Assembly (NCBI GenBank): GCA_002270565.1 | Contig: NQMI01000034.1 | Location: 147,681 to 211,680, forward strand | DNA length: 64,000 bases | Origin: Stenocarpella maydis | Lineage: Eukaryota; Ascomycota; Sordariomycetes; Diaporthales; Diaporthaceae | Reading direction: 5' to 3' | In this document: piece by piece, positions 48,028 through 59,800 of the stretch | Numbering within the stretch: position 1 is the stretch's first letter | Layout: every line of letters begins with the position of its first letter | Notes under the pieces: model-generated | The model's database searches: none | Told to the model about the DNA's origin: nothing | The model's input: only the letters and a program-made list of their open reading frames with translations | Position numbers and translations under genes: made by a program

Positions 48028-49949
48028 ATGGCAACCCTCGACAGCGTCCCCGATGAGATCATCCGCCACATCCTCCAATGCCTCCCCCCCGAGGACTGCT
48101 CCGCCAACGTACAGCTGGTCTCCACGAGGTTCCACCGTCTCGCCAACGAGGCGCTCCTGTGGAGGTACTACTGCCTGTCCTCCTTTTGGTACTGGGACCA
48201 GTCGCATAACCTCCAGGGCAAACTCTCCCTGAGGGCCTCGCAGACCGCCTGGAAGAAGCTGTGGACAAAGCGCAGGAGGCGGAACCTCGAGGTGGCCCGG
48301 CTGCTCGATGATGCCATCTCCACCAAGGTCGGCCGCCTCCAGAAGATCGGCCAGATCTGCAGGTTCGGCTACGATGCAAAGGACTTCCTCGTGAGTCAGA
48401 GCCAGATCGGGGACTCGACCGACGACGTCCTCGCCCGCCGGTACTACGCGAGCGCCGCACTGGCCAGCATACACCGCAGCATCGCGGTCCACGAGTGGTC
48501 CCGGTACCAGCGCGCACCCCTGGCCGCCCAGGGCCTCGACCGCGCCCTCGCCGCATTCGACATGTTCTTTGTCCGGGGCGACGACGGCGACATCGACGAC
48601 ACATGCGCCGAGCTCGACCGGCTGGCCGCCAGCTTCCTCGAGGAGCAGATGGGCTCCGAGAAGCTCTGCGCGCGCGACAAGGCGCTCGCCCTGCTGAGAT
48701 GGGTGCGCAACAGGAACCTGGTCGGCATGGACGAACCCGACGAGAACTACCGCAACCTGCGAAACTGCCTCATCGGGCATGCCCTCCGCGACGAGAGGCA
48801 TCCTTCGCTCCCCATCATATCCGCGGCCATCTACGCCTCCCTGGCCGAGAGGGTCGGGCTGCGCGCCGTGTGCTGCGCCTTCCCGAGCCACGTGCATGCC
48901 ATGGTTTTGGCACCTGCGGGGCAGGACCTGGATGGGAACGTCTTGCCTGACCCCGTGAGGGATGTGGACAGGATGTTCCTCGACCCGTACGGGTCTAACG
49001 AGGAGGTGCAGTTCGACGACCTGCGGTCGCGGCTGGTGGAGCTGGACTGGATCAACGGCAGGGAGGCCTTCCTGGTCGCCGCGCCCGTGCCCGTCATGGT
49101 GCAGCGGGTCTCTAGGAGCCTGGCGGCGACGTTTGGCACGTTTTGGACCACGAGGCAGGAGGACCTCGCCTCGCTGTACGGCCGCCCCGCCTCCAAGCTG
49201 GCCGTGGAGAGCGCGGCGTACGCGGCGAGGTGGGCCAACCTGCTGATGACCCCCGTGAGCAACTTCCAGTGGGACAGCACGCTGGACCAGTTCCTCAACC
49301 AGCTGGCGCAGCAGTTCCCCGAGGACGGCTGGATGGTCGAGGAGTACATACTGCCTCTGTATACCATCTACACGCAGTCTGTCCAGCCGCGCGTCAGGTT
49401 CACCTGGGAGAACGTCCCTGAGATGCTCGGCATCATCCGCAACATGGACAACAGGCAGCCCACGGTCAACAGGCGATACACCCAGGAGATACACCAGAAC
49501 GTGTGGTACTCGGTCGGACAGGTCTTTCGGCACAAGAGGTATGGCTACGTCGGGATCATCAATGGCTGGGGCGAGAGGGGAACGCAGTCCCTGCCCATGC
49601 CGCACAACATGTCATTCGAGGAGGCCATGGACGACATGGGAGATTCCGGGACCGACAGCGATACGGTCAGGCAGCGGCTGCGCAAGAAGACCTTCTATAC
49701 CTGCCTGTGAGTTCTGCCCTTGACAACCGTCTCGGGGCGGCCGGACTGAATGGCGGACTGACGAGAAACCATCCCAGCAAGCACGATCACGACCGCCACG
49801 TTGTCGCGCAGGACAGGATCGAGATCGTGCGCGACCCGAGGCTCATCCCCGACGCCCTCATGCAGATGGCCGGGAAGTTCTTTAAGCGGTTCGACCGTAA
49901 GACGTGCACGTTTGTGTCCAACATTAAGGAGTACTTCCCCGATGACTGA
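48028..49949 (+). CDS. FBXO21-like F-box protein with SirB1/transglutaminase-like and YccV domains
   Basis: Exons 48028-49706 and 49778-49949, with a 71-nt intron, give 616 residues. An F-box starts at the N-terminus (L-D-S-V-P-D-E-I-I-R-H-I-L-Q-C-L-P-P-E-D). A helical middle is followed by a SirB1/transglutaminase-like region at about 200-310 (N-Y-R-N-L-R-N-C-L, A-A-I-Y-A-S-L-A-E-R-V-G-L-R-A, F-P-S-H-V-H-A-M-V). The last about 120 residues resemble the bacterial YccV/HspQ domain (V-G-Q-V-F-R-H-K-R-Y-G-Y-V-G-I-I-N-G-W), split by the intron. This order is that of animal FBXO21, a substrate receptor of SCF ubiquitin ligases. The substrate is unknown. The conserved transglutaminase Cys-His pair was not confirmed, so that domain may be a binding fold only. 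Confidence 0.87.
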
Positions 49950-50578
49950 AATGTGGGGGTTTTGACACGGTATCATCACGGGAGTTTGCGTTAAGCGGAT
50001 GGACTTTTTCTTGTTGACTTCTTTTGTTCCGGCACTTATACCCTAGACTTTGGATTCACGGTCATCTACACTACAGCCGCTTCAACCACGTGGGGATACA
50101 AGGAAGAATAAAAAGACCGTACTTTAATCAATCTAGCCGCGGATGAGATCGACTCTCAATCAGTGCCTGTGGCCCCAGTTTAGACCCACCTAGGTTTACC
50201 TAGGTAATTTCCATTGACCTTGACCGTCTGGATCTGTCCATTCTCTCCCCCGTACTGGATGTGTCGCGTGCCATTCCCTCCAACACCCTGTGGATGTGAC
50301 AGTGTTTGACGGCGTCATTCGCTTCCCGCAAATGGTTGTGGACAGGGTTCACGCCGACCATCAGCCAGTCATTCCCTGACCCTGGCCTCGCCACCATCAT
50401 TGCTACGAGGCCGCTACAATTTTTTTTATGTCCCGCGAACCGAAATCATAGTGTACTGTCATTTTCTTGTCACGGAACTTCAGCGGTATCCCCAACCCCC
50501 CCCCCCCCCCCCCCCGCTTCCAGCCATTACCACCGCGAAGATCCAATCAGACTACGTACTGATACTCCGTTGTCGCAG
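49950..50578. other. Intergenic; expected place of the ceramide synthase 5' exon
   Basis: Contains TACCTAGGTA at 50197 and a 20-C run at 50496-50515. No exon encoding the usual basic N-terminus of a ceramide synthase was found. A branch-point-like TACTGAT and CGCAG acceptor at 50560-50578 show that an upstream exon must exist. Confidence 0.55.
50197..50206. repeat. TACCTAGGTA palindrome, copy 6
   Basis: Perfect copy, with a degenerate neighbour (CACCTAGGTT) just upstream. Confidence 0.8.
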
Positions 50579-51969
50579 GCTTCTCCTTCAACCTCCTTGC
50601 GCTCCTGTTCTGCGCCCACTACCTCCTCCCCAAATCGCAGTCCTACACGGCCAAGTTCGTTCGTCTCCAATACTACAATGCGAACTCGGGCAAGTACGGC
50701 GCCGGCTTCGATGATGTCTACTTTGTCGCCTTCGCCGTGGTTCTCCTCACCGGACTGCGAGCTGCGACAATGGAGTATGCCCTGGCTCCGTTCGCCAAGT
50801 ACATGGGCATCAGCAAGAAGAAGGAGGTCACTCGTTTTGCCGAGCAGGCCTGGCTAGTCCTATACTGCACCATTTTCTGGTCTCTTGGCTTCGTATGTGC
50901 ACCTTTCGCCTGTCGCTCCATCTCGGGGGGCCTTGTACCTCGCGGCTGCAAAGGCATGGCACCGCTTACTGACTCGGCGCTTTCCTGCAGTACATCTACT
51001 ACACGTCTCCCTACTGGTTGAACCTCAAGGAGCTCTGGGCGACCTGGCCAAACCGTGAGCTTGGTGGCCTGCACAAGACCTATATTCTTGCCCAGTTGGG
51101 TTTCTGGCTTCAGCAGATCTTTGTCATCAACATCGAGGAACGTCGCAAGGACCACTGGCAGATGCTGTCTCACCACTTTATCACTATTGCGCTGATCATT
51201 GGATCCTATCGATACCACCACAACGCCGTGGGCAATGTAATTTTGGTCCTGTTCGATATCGGGGATATTCTCCTCTCGGTAAGCCGTCGCACTATCTCGG
51301 GCTTCTCATTGCTCAGTCATGGTCACCGTGAACCGGATCGCTGACGAATCCAAACAGGGTGCTAAGTGCCTCAAATACATGGGCTTCACCAACGCCTGCG
51401 ATGTTGGTTTCGGCCTGTTCATGCTTGCATGGTTTGTCTGCCGCCACATCTTTATGAACATGGTCTGCTGGTCCATCTATGAGCACGTGCCTTACACGAT
51501 GACCTACGGGTGCTTCAAGGGCAGCCAGGACAACCTGCAGGGCCCTTTTGAGCAACCTGAAGGCTACAGTTTCTACCTCCAGCCTTTCCTGGCGTCTGAT
51601 GGGCTCCTGTGCCACAACGACACGATCAGATGGGCCTTCCTGACGCTGCTTCTCAGCTTGCAGACCATCTGCATCGTCTGGCTCGCCATGATCGTGAACG
51701 TGGCAGTGCGTGTTATCAGGGGTGCCGGGGCTGATGACACCCGCAGCGACGACGAGGGTGACGAGGAAGATGAGGAAGAATTCGTGTACGAGGAGGCTCA
51801 GCCGATGGAAGAGGAGGTCGGCGTTGAGGAGATCGATTTAAAGATTTGGGAACGAAGAAGCGGCGTCAAGAGGACGACTTCAAACACCACCACCGCTGTC
51901 AGCCTTCCTGGACACAGTGACCGCAAGGAGTTGCTGAACCGCATCGGCTGCGAGAAGCAAATCGACTGA
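50579..51969 (+). CDS. LAG1: Ceramide synthase (Lag1/Lac1, TLC domain), 5' exon not visible
   Basis: Three exons are clear: 50579-50892, 50991-51278, 51358-51969 (about 404 residues in phase, starting F-S-F-N-L-L-A-L-L-F). The TLC domain has several hydrophobic helices and the Lag1 motif with its His pair (L-S-H-H-F-I-T-I-A-L-I), Y-R-Y-H-H-N-A-V-G-N, and an Asp pair in L-F-D-I-G-D-I-L-L. The tail is very acidic (D-D-E-G-D-E-E-D-E-E-E). It joins a sphingoid base to a fatty acyl-CoA in the ER membrane. The first visible exon starts at a splice acceptor and has an in-frame stop just upstream, so the true N-terminus must come from an earlier exon. I did not find it, and a 20-C run lies in the gap. 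Confidence 0.9.
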
Positions 51970-53246
51970 GCCAGCGGGGCCGCCAATCTTGGCCTCGCCA
52001 CTTGTTCTGCCCTGAATGACAAGTCGCTCTGGCGTCGCGAACCGCAGATAGATGCCTTTAAGCTTACTCTGCTCACCAACATCTTGGGCAAACATTTCAT
52101 TACGCAGGGAGACGAGGACCCACGGAACGAATTACAGACCACCATCCAAAGATGCCCTGGTGGCCATTCTCTTCGTACATACCACGACACGAGCAAAAGT
52201 TGGCGCGACGGAGTTTAGATATCTTTTGATTTCATACGGAAAAAAAAATATGTGCGGTTGTTCAAATCCCACTTCGAAAAAAGGACTGGTTGAATGGAAG
52301 CTACGGGCAATAGGCTTTGGGGGGGGGGCGGGGTTCATGAATCTGAGAGGTGAACAGCCTTGCCTCTCTTTCCGTGGGTGTTTCAATTCGACGACTATAG
52401 ACTTGGGATTAGGAATAGGTTACAGTTATCTATACCCCCAGAGGCTTCAGGTAGGGTAAGCATCCTAGCATGGGATGGCGGCAAATGGAACTAATTGTCC
52501 CGTAGCCCCATATGTTCTCATTGCATCTTGTCGTGGCATTCTTAGTCTTCGAGTGGAAGGGAACCTCCTCAACGACATGTCTCGACATGTCTGCTGTTGG
52601 CCACGTTCAACGCCGAACCTGAGGCAGGAGGAGAGATAGTTCAGGTAGATTATAGGGATTCCTGCCTCGGCCGAGCGATGGGTGAGTTATGAGCTTACAT
52701 CCTCCACGCCGGACAGTTCATAAGCCGTCTACCGCGAACTCCCCTTAGTCCCAGCTAGTCTCGTCTATGACCGAGGTGGGAGCTCCATGGCCTCTAAACC
52801 TTCTATCATTCTGTGTCGACACTCGATTGACAGCCCCACAGATCCATACCCAGGTGCTCAACGCACGTGAATCACGGAGCCAGCAAGGCACAAACACATG
52901 GGCCGAAGACAGTCTAGTTCAAAGAAGCATTTTCGCATATTCTTTTTTTTTTTTTTCAAGGAAAGTAATTATATGGGATCAACAGCCCCCTTCAAAATTA
53001 TGAGCCCTTCCCACAACCACAATATCTGGCCGGGCATCTCGTCAAAAAGGAAGAACGAAAAGAAGAAAGAAAAAAGAAGAAAAGGATATTCATATCCAGT
53101 CAACATTGTGCGTACCCATAACAGCAATGACTGTATCCAGTCCATCGAACGGCCCCCCCCCCCACCAACTCCACGACTGGCCTCCAATACCGAGTGGCCG
53201 GTGACCACCGCGGTCCTCCTCAAGTTATCCACCGCATCCTCGGCAT
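51970..53246. other. Intergenic, no supported gene
   Basis: 3' flanks of two convergent genes. Contains G- and C-runs (52319-52328 and 53153-53163) and a T-run (about 52942-52956). No gene. Confidence 0.6.
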
Positions 53247-53759
53247 TTATGAGGGTGCGCCGCGGTGCTTGTCCTCGTCCCTGCAGCCATCGGGCATCAT
53301 GCAGGCGTCAACTTTCGTGTTGCCCGTCTCCGACGGGCTGGCCCGGGTCTGTGTTCGGGTGGGATAATAGTGCGACGGGAAAGTCCTGGCCGGCCGGGAA
53401 GTCAAACGCGGTCTCTTGGGTGACGACGAGGTCACCGTTGGCTTGACGGGTGCCGGGATCGGGATGGGGTCGCCGTCCCTGCCGCCGGGCATGGCCTCTG
53501 AGGACTCCCCTGGGGCTTTGTCTGGGACGTCAGAGATCGCCTGGGTGGGGGAAGGCGGCTCGGTAAAAATCAGGTCGTCGTAGTCTGAGAGGACTGAGGT
53601 CAAGGTGCTGGGCCACGAGCTCGCCTCTGGGACTACAGTTGGGGCGGTCCACCAGATGATTGGCGTGGTGATATCCTCGTCGCACGTGGCGGCGGCGCCC
53701 AGGGGAGCGGCGGCCGCAGTCGTCGCCAGCAGGGCGAGCGAGATAGTTTTGGTCTTCAT
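53247..53759 (-). CDS. Secreted Pro/Ser/Thr-rich small protein
   Basis: An intronless 170-residue frame with ATG at 53759. The N-terminus is a clear signal peptide (M-K-T-K-T-I-S-L-A-L-L-A-T-T-A-A-A-A, cleavage near residue 18-23). The mature part is Pro/Ser/Thr-rich and probably disordered and O-glycosylated, with only three cysteines (one after the leader, two near the end: D-A-C-M-M-P-D-G-C). No domain is recognised. It could be a cell-wall or small secreted protein. There is no direct sign that it is an effector. Confidence 0.6.
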   Translation of the reverse strand: MKTKTISLALLATTAAAAPLGAAATCDEDITTPIIWWTAPTVVPEASSWPSTLTSVLSDYDDLIFTEPPSPTQAISDVPDKAPGESSEAMPGGRDGDPIPIPAPVKPTVTSSSPKRPRLTSRPARTFPSHYYPTRTQTRASPSETGNTKVDACMMPDGCRDEDKHRGAPS

Positions 53760-55920
53760 CTCGGCTAGCTGATCTGGTCTGCGGGTGGGTGTGCCTTGAA
53801 ACAGAAAAGCAGGGGATCAAAGTCTGACTTTAGAGCCTTGGTGGCCACAAGATATCGTGTAAGTGGACAGAGAGAGTGCGTGAAAGAAAGAGGCACGAGG
53901 GACAAGGATTCTGACCACGACTTCGGAAGGACCAGCCGGATATATACACACACGTCGGGCTGGACATGTCACTTACACGGCCCTCGACGAAGCTGTAACG
54001 GCTCGCAACTAGCTCCGTATGCCTCGGTAGCTTTCGCGCCCGTTGGCGCCTCCGTAGCAAACCGCTTGGAGTCAAAGCACCCCAGGTTGTTTACTTTGCC
54101 ACGATAAGCCATCACATCTCCAGATTGCCCAACGCAACACTAACTCCTGGCAAGCCTCGTGGGGACGCGCCTCGGGGCCAGGCTATCCAAATAGCTCTGG
54201 GCCGGCCGATCTCGAACCAGGAGGCCATCACCTGCCGTCGGAGTCATATCGACATTTCTCCGCTCACAATGACACCAGGTCCCTCGCCGCGACAAAACCT
54301 TGCCTAACCGGGCTTGCTCGAGCCGTGGAAGGGCCCTCCGCGGACACGCTGGCTGCCACCGTTCAGGCCCGGGCTGGCCAGGCGAAATCCTATCTGGATA
54401 GGCATAGTATGTGTTAACGACGAGAGCTCGTTAGCCGTCCCTCACAGCGGACCATGGGCCCCATCGCCGAATGACTAGGGCGATGAAGTTCTCGTCTGGG
54501 GACTTACCTGCTTGCCTGAGAGATTGGGAGTGAGTCCTCGCATGCTGGGCCACGAGCGAGGGAGCCAGCGCTGGTCTCACGGCGGAGAATGGGGGGGGGG
54601 GGTCACTGTTTGGCTGCTGCCATGGCTCCCTCCATCCAGTATCGTTTGTCCGTCCGTCGGGTTCTATCTAGCTGACTGACTATAGCCGAAGATTGAAGGA
54701 GACTGTTGGGGAGCGCTTTTCGCAAATGCCAATGACCGGAACCTGGATTTACTCAACAACAGGCGGAGGACTCCTGCAGCTCGCTGGCGAAGCAGGACAT
54801 GCCATAGGAAGTGTCCTCTCTCTTTCAACCGGACACGGTTACGTGTGTCGACACTTATGTCGACCTCGCTTTGCACTGCCGCACAGTTCAACTAACTCTA
54901 TACAGGAGAGCAGCAAGCACGATATGCATCCCGCCAAACAACCTTGGAATAATCATGAAAGCTATGTTCAAAGGGGCCACGACATCCTTTCATTATATAT
55001 ATGGTCCCGGAAAAGGGTAACGCACATACTGCTGTCAACTCAAGTTATCGCACAAGTCATTTACACACTGGCCACAGACCAGTCCTCTCGGAAACTTTGA
55101 GATGGCATAAATTTGGCAGCGACCACCATGCAAAGTCTAGGTAACGCTAAGATTTTGAGCCTCAGTCCTCGCTGAACGTCCGCTTTTGGCACAAGTTTTT
55201 TTTACACCCGCGTACCACCAGACAAATACCTGGCATGCTAGGGATAACATCATTTTATTACAACCACCTTTGGCGCTGAGACATGTCAATGACCTGCGGA
55301 GTGCATGCCCTTCCTTTTGCGCTCCTGCACGGAGAAGTTACAATGTTGTCCGCGTTGGGGGGGNNNNNNNNNNNNNGGGGGGGGGGGGGCGGGGCGCCAC
55401 AAACGCCACTCATTTCAAGAATCACATTGGTCAGTGCATATTGGTCGACAAGTCAGCATGTACCTAGAAACCATATACATGAATTCTAACCCTAAAGAGC
55501 TAAACTGGGGGATGATGGTAAACACCGCATAAGGTACTGTGTTCAGGCGCGGACGCGACAGACCGCAGCCAAATGTGGGAACCCACCGCCACAAAGAAGT
55601 CAAGACGGCAGATGCAAGTGTCGTCCAAAAACAGTGCTTTTTCGTCCCTATCCCTCACGTATGCATCCGGCATCTATCGTGTTGGCGAAATCATCAAGCA
55701 GCGACCAAATTATGCAAAACGAACATCCGCCACATAGAAACGCTTCCGGAAACGCGGCGTAATGAAAACTGTTGATTGCCCCATGGCACTTCAAAGAAAA
55801 AAGAAGAGGCCCCTTATAAAGTTCACATAATCCTTAGAAGGTGTGGTGCTCTGCAAGCAGGAAAGCAGAGACCTGAACCACGTCTGACACATGCACTCAC
55901 GGGTCATTGCAAGTTGGCAC
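53760..55920. other. Intergenic with an assembly gap
   Basis: No supported gene. A 12-G run is at 54591-54602, and a gap of 13 N is enclosed by G-runs at 55357-55389. Confidence 0.6.
55364..55376. other. Assembly gap (13 N) within a G-run
   Basis: Unknown bases flanked by 7 and 13 G. The true length is unknown. Confidence 0.95.
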
Positions 55921-56896
55921 TTAAGCCGCGACATTGACGGTAACAGTGGCCTGCTTGGTAGGCGGCAACACGTTCTTGCCATATGCGCCGTTGACGTTTC
56001 CTGGCGTGTGTTAGCCGCATTGCCAAAAAAAAAAAAATTCGGAGGGGGAGAGAGAGGGTCAAGGATCGTACCGGCGGGGAAGTAGTTGCAAACGGTGTAC
56101 CAAGCACCCATGGTAGGGTTCATTGTGCCAGGGGCGCAGTACTTGGCAGCGCAGCCGACCTGCGTGGAGCCGACCCAGACGATCTGCGAGTAGTGACCCC
56201 ATGCCTCGAAGTTGCTGAAGTCGGGGTTGGCCTGGCCGTAGGCATTGGCAGGGTACAGGTTGAGTTCACCGTTGTACCACATTTCCGTGATGGCCTGGGC
56301 AACGACAGTCTCCTCTGTCAGGGAGGAGGAATCGGTAGATGCGTACATGGCGATGTTCTGGCCGTATCCGCCGCCGCCAGGGGTGCTGTGGATCATGATC
56401 AGCTCAAAAAGTCCGGCATTCTCGCGTGTTGCAGCATTGACAGAGGAACGGCAGGTACTCACAGGTTATGCGCAAACTTGCAGGATGCAGCCACAGTGGC
56501 AGCATAGCCGGCGTAGTCGGGACCCCAGGTCATTGCCGGGGCAGAGTTGTTTGTCCGGTGGATGTTGTGGTGATAGACAGCAGTGCTGGCCAAGTCGGAC
56601 GGCTTAGCAGCAGGAGCATCCTGGGCAGGAGCCGATGCAGCAGCAGCGACCTTAACGCTGGCACTGGTTGGAGTCGAGGCCGGGGCGTCGACGGTGACCG
56701 TGACCACTTGGACGGGGGCAAAATTAACCTTGTTGGCGTTGGGAACGGGGTTGACAGGGTTCGCGGCAACGGTCTGATAGGTGGTGACCTCCTGGGTGAC
56801 AGTGTAGTAATCAACAACGGTCTCGACGACAATGTCGAGCTTGGGCAGGGCCGCGGCGATCGAGGCGCCAGAGACCAGCAGAAGCGAAGACTTCAT
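55921..56896 (-). CDS. Secreted CAP-superfamily (PR-1/SCP, Pry-like) protein
   Basis: Three exons (56896-56463, 56385-56072, 56000-55921) with 77- and 71-nt introns give 275 residues. Signal peptide about 1-16 (S-S-L-L-L-V-S-G-A-S-I-A-A-A). An Ala/Pro/Val/Thr-rich linker runs to about 118. The CAP domain starts at Y-H-H-N-I-H-R and has the expected C-K-F-A-H-N-L, Y-G-Q-N-I-A, H-Y-S-Q-I-V-W-V-G-S-T-Q-V-G-C-A and Y-T-V-C-N-Y-F-P-A-G-N-V motifs. CAP proteins act outside the cell; yeast Pry proteins bind and export sterols and fatty acids. Plain ATG choice: it directly precedes the leader. Intron 2 contains an A/T homopolymer (12 A at about 56027-56038). Confidence 0.9.
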
Positions 56897-59800
56897 CTTG
56901 ACGAGCGGTACGACTTTGACGCGGAAGATGAACAGAGACTGAGTGGCAGCTGCTTTGGTTGTCAGTCCAACTATCTGCTTGAACGTGAGCCCGAGGCAAG
57001 TGATCGAGTTAAAGAGAGTGAAAGGTGCAGTTGAGCTTAGGTGCCCAGAATGAGCGTGCTGAAGCTGGGCTTCAAGATGAAAACAAGTAAGAGACTGTGG
57101 GGAATAGAACCAAAAGAAGGTGATTTGAAAATTGCTGTCGCATTGTGAGGAATTGGGAGGTGTTTTGCCCGCGGCGCGAGGAATGCAGGGGGGTTTAAGA
57201 GCATGGCTTGCAGCGTTCCTCGCCCTCGGGACGGCCCATGGACCAGCAGCCTTTGTCCTGGGGACGGGGTCCGAGACTAAGTACCAGGAATGCTTTGTGA
57301 TAGGATGATGGTGCAAGGCACGGAGAGGGTGGAAAACAAAGCACCCGGGCGTAGCGGGAGTCTGAAGCATACCTGGTGATGTACTGGTGTACGTCGAGAT
57401 TTAGGATTGTGAGTGTGACAGTTGGTGTTGGGGGTGGTGATATCCCGGGAGTTGAGATGAGGCGACCGAGATATGAGGTGCTTCTTAAGTAGGTTCCAGA
57501 AGGAGGCAGGTCCGGAGGGAGCAGCACTTGGCTAATTGTGAATCCTCAATATGGAGATGTTGGCCTCGTTGTCAATCTGTCGTGAGGTGAGACGAGCCAA
57601 AGGAGGGAATGACAAGACAGCGTCGTCCGTCCGTCCGTCAGTCAGTCAATCGTAGGAGTCCTTGTGGCTCGGGTAGGTGGACACGGATGGATACGGGGGA
57701 GGACTCGAGAATGCGAGACACTACGTAAGAGACTGGCTACGTCTGGATGGTCACGATTGGCGAGAAGGATCTGAGTTCTGGACCTGACGTGGTGAGGCTC
57801 AAGCTCGGTGTTATATCGAAAGAGATCGGCGCTGGTACTGGACCGCAGGGAGTGTATAAAAAGCGAGGGTTGGTGAAAAGAACGTGTTGGCCGGCAAGCA
57901 GCAAGTGAAGATATCAATCTCCAAGAAGTTTTTTTTTTCTTTGGTTGGAAAGGAATGGACTGGCCCAGAGTGATGTGCCTTCTGTGGGGTGAGGAAGGAA
58001 GGGAAGGGGAAGACGAGATGGCGGGTATGCACTGCAGGTATAAGGTTTATGGCCGGGCCAAGGTCAAGACGCATGCCTACTTGGCTGGCCTACCCACATC
58101 AAACATGCAGTCTGCAAGTCTAGCGTATCTCCTATGTACATGTGTACCGTTTCCCGCCTTGCGTTGCTCGGGCAGTCGGCAGGTTGGCGCGCAGTGAGCG
58201 GGTCCCCGCCTTCCACTCAAGATTGCCAGGGGTCAAGCAGGGACCACTACTACCCCAGGCAGGTATGTATGTAAACCACCAGAGCAAGGGCCTCCTCCTC
58301 CTCTCTCCTCCTCAGCAGTTGTAAGCACCCACCGTCGTATTCCCCCCCCCCCACGGGTTGTCTGATGGGGCTGTCGTCAGCTGCCCAGGCAATCTTGGCC
58401 CCTTCTCACGCCCGCCCAGCAGTCCAAGCACTGAGCCTTGTGGCGCCTGCATCCTCGATACTCGACCAACCTCCCTTGACAGATTGCCCCGTGTCTCCTG
58501 GTTGTGTGCCACCTGCTGGCCAGCAGCCCACAACGCCGGCCCTCGAGCAAATTTGAGTTGCGTGCGCAGCAGACGCTGCGGGCAGCCATTCAGGGCTTGC
58601 GTAGGCCAAGGGGTGTATCTATCACTCTGCCGCGGCCTGGTCACGCCCTTCTCGCATTGAAACGACCGGGTCGGCCACGGGCATTCTCCGCTGTGTAATA
58701 TGTGGGCGGCTGCGCAGTCTCGACTGGCGGCCGATGCCAGAGAGCAGAGTGCGTTGGCTGCTCTGTTGAGTTCGTCTTGAGAAATGCCTTGGATGTCGTC
58801 GCTGACCTTGGATGCAGTAATCATCGTCAGGAACCAAGATACATCTCGCATGCTCCAAGTCTTCTTCTATGGATCGATCCCCCCACTGATGCAGTAGCGT
58901 ACAGCACCCTATGGTCAAGGTCAAGGGGGCCCACGAGCATTGATGCTGAGTATCATTTCCTCCCTGGGTCATTTGAACCCTGACGAGGAGCCCACCTCTC
59001 TCGACGTCTCCCGTTCTGCCCCCCCACCGCCCCCCGACGCAGATCGCGGGTGATTGACAGGGGCCGAGATGAAGAGTCAATTGTGCGTGCCATTGCAGCA
59101 ACAGGAAGACTCATCCCCTGCTTGGATGTTCAGAAATGAGCGAGGACAACGGCTTTGGAAGTTGGACAAGCACTTCTACGGCCATCTCACCACAGCGCAT
59201 CGCCGCCGCCGCTTTTCGAGCCCCTGCCTTAGCCTTGCTCTAGCGGCCGAGCAGATGGCCCTGAAGCCCCTGACAGGCCGGGGTTGCCTGCACTGTCCAC
59301 CTGCCGCCGCGTATCTTTGCCTTGCGTCTTGGGTGTGTACTATGTACGCTTTGCCCGAACGGACGGGGACGAACGGGTTCAAGACGGACTGACGACCAGT
59401 CGTCGCCCCCACCGCCAGAACGCCGATCCTGAAACGCGACTAATTTGGAAACCCCGGCCCGTGGGTCTGTCGTCCAGGTTCATCCAAACAACCCCAGCAG
59501 GCCTCCCCCGACCACCCCATCCGATCTCCTTGCCGGGCGATCATTTGATCTTCTTTTGACTACGTTGCAACTGCATCGCGCTGATGTGCATACGCCGAGT
59601 GCACCACGGTCCACAGCACACACACCACTGCAGTCCAATATCCGTTCCGACGCTCCACGACCTTGGCAATCAAGTGTGTCATAGTTGGTCGGGAAATATT
59701 ACATACACACGCATGCTTGTTTCCGTCATTTCGCCCTCGATAAAGTTTGTGCTTGGCTTTGACGGAACTCCGACTTAGATGGACCAGACGATCCTTGGCG

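Noticed and set aside
47830..49605. 591-codon minus-strand open frame
   Set aside because: It is antisense to the F-box gene and arises from GC-rich third positions. It has no domain and crosses an N.
50306..50578. Frame containing R-K-W-L-W-T-G-F as a candidate ceramide synthase N-terminus
   Set aside because: It is in the wrong phase for the acceptor at 50578, and the remainder does not match the family.
52240..52290. B-box-like TTCAAATCCC
   Set aside because: No A-box, acceptor stem or anticodon arm upstream.
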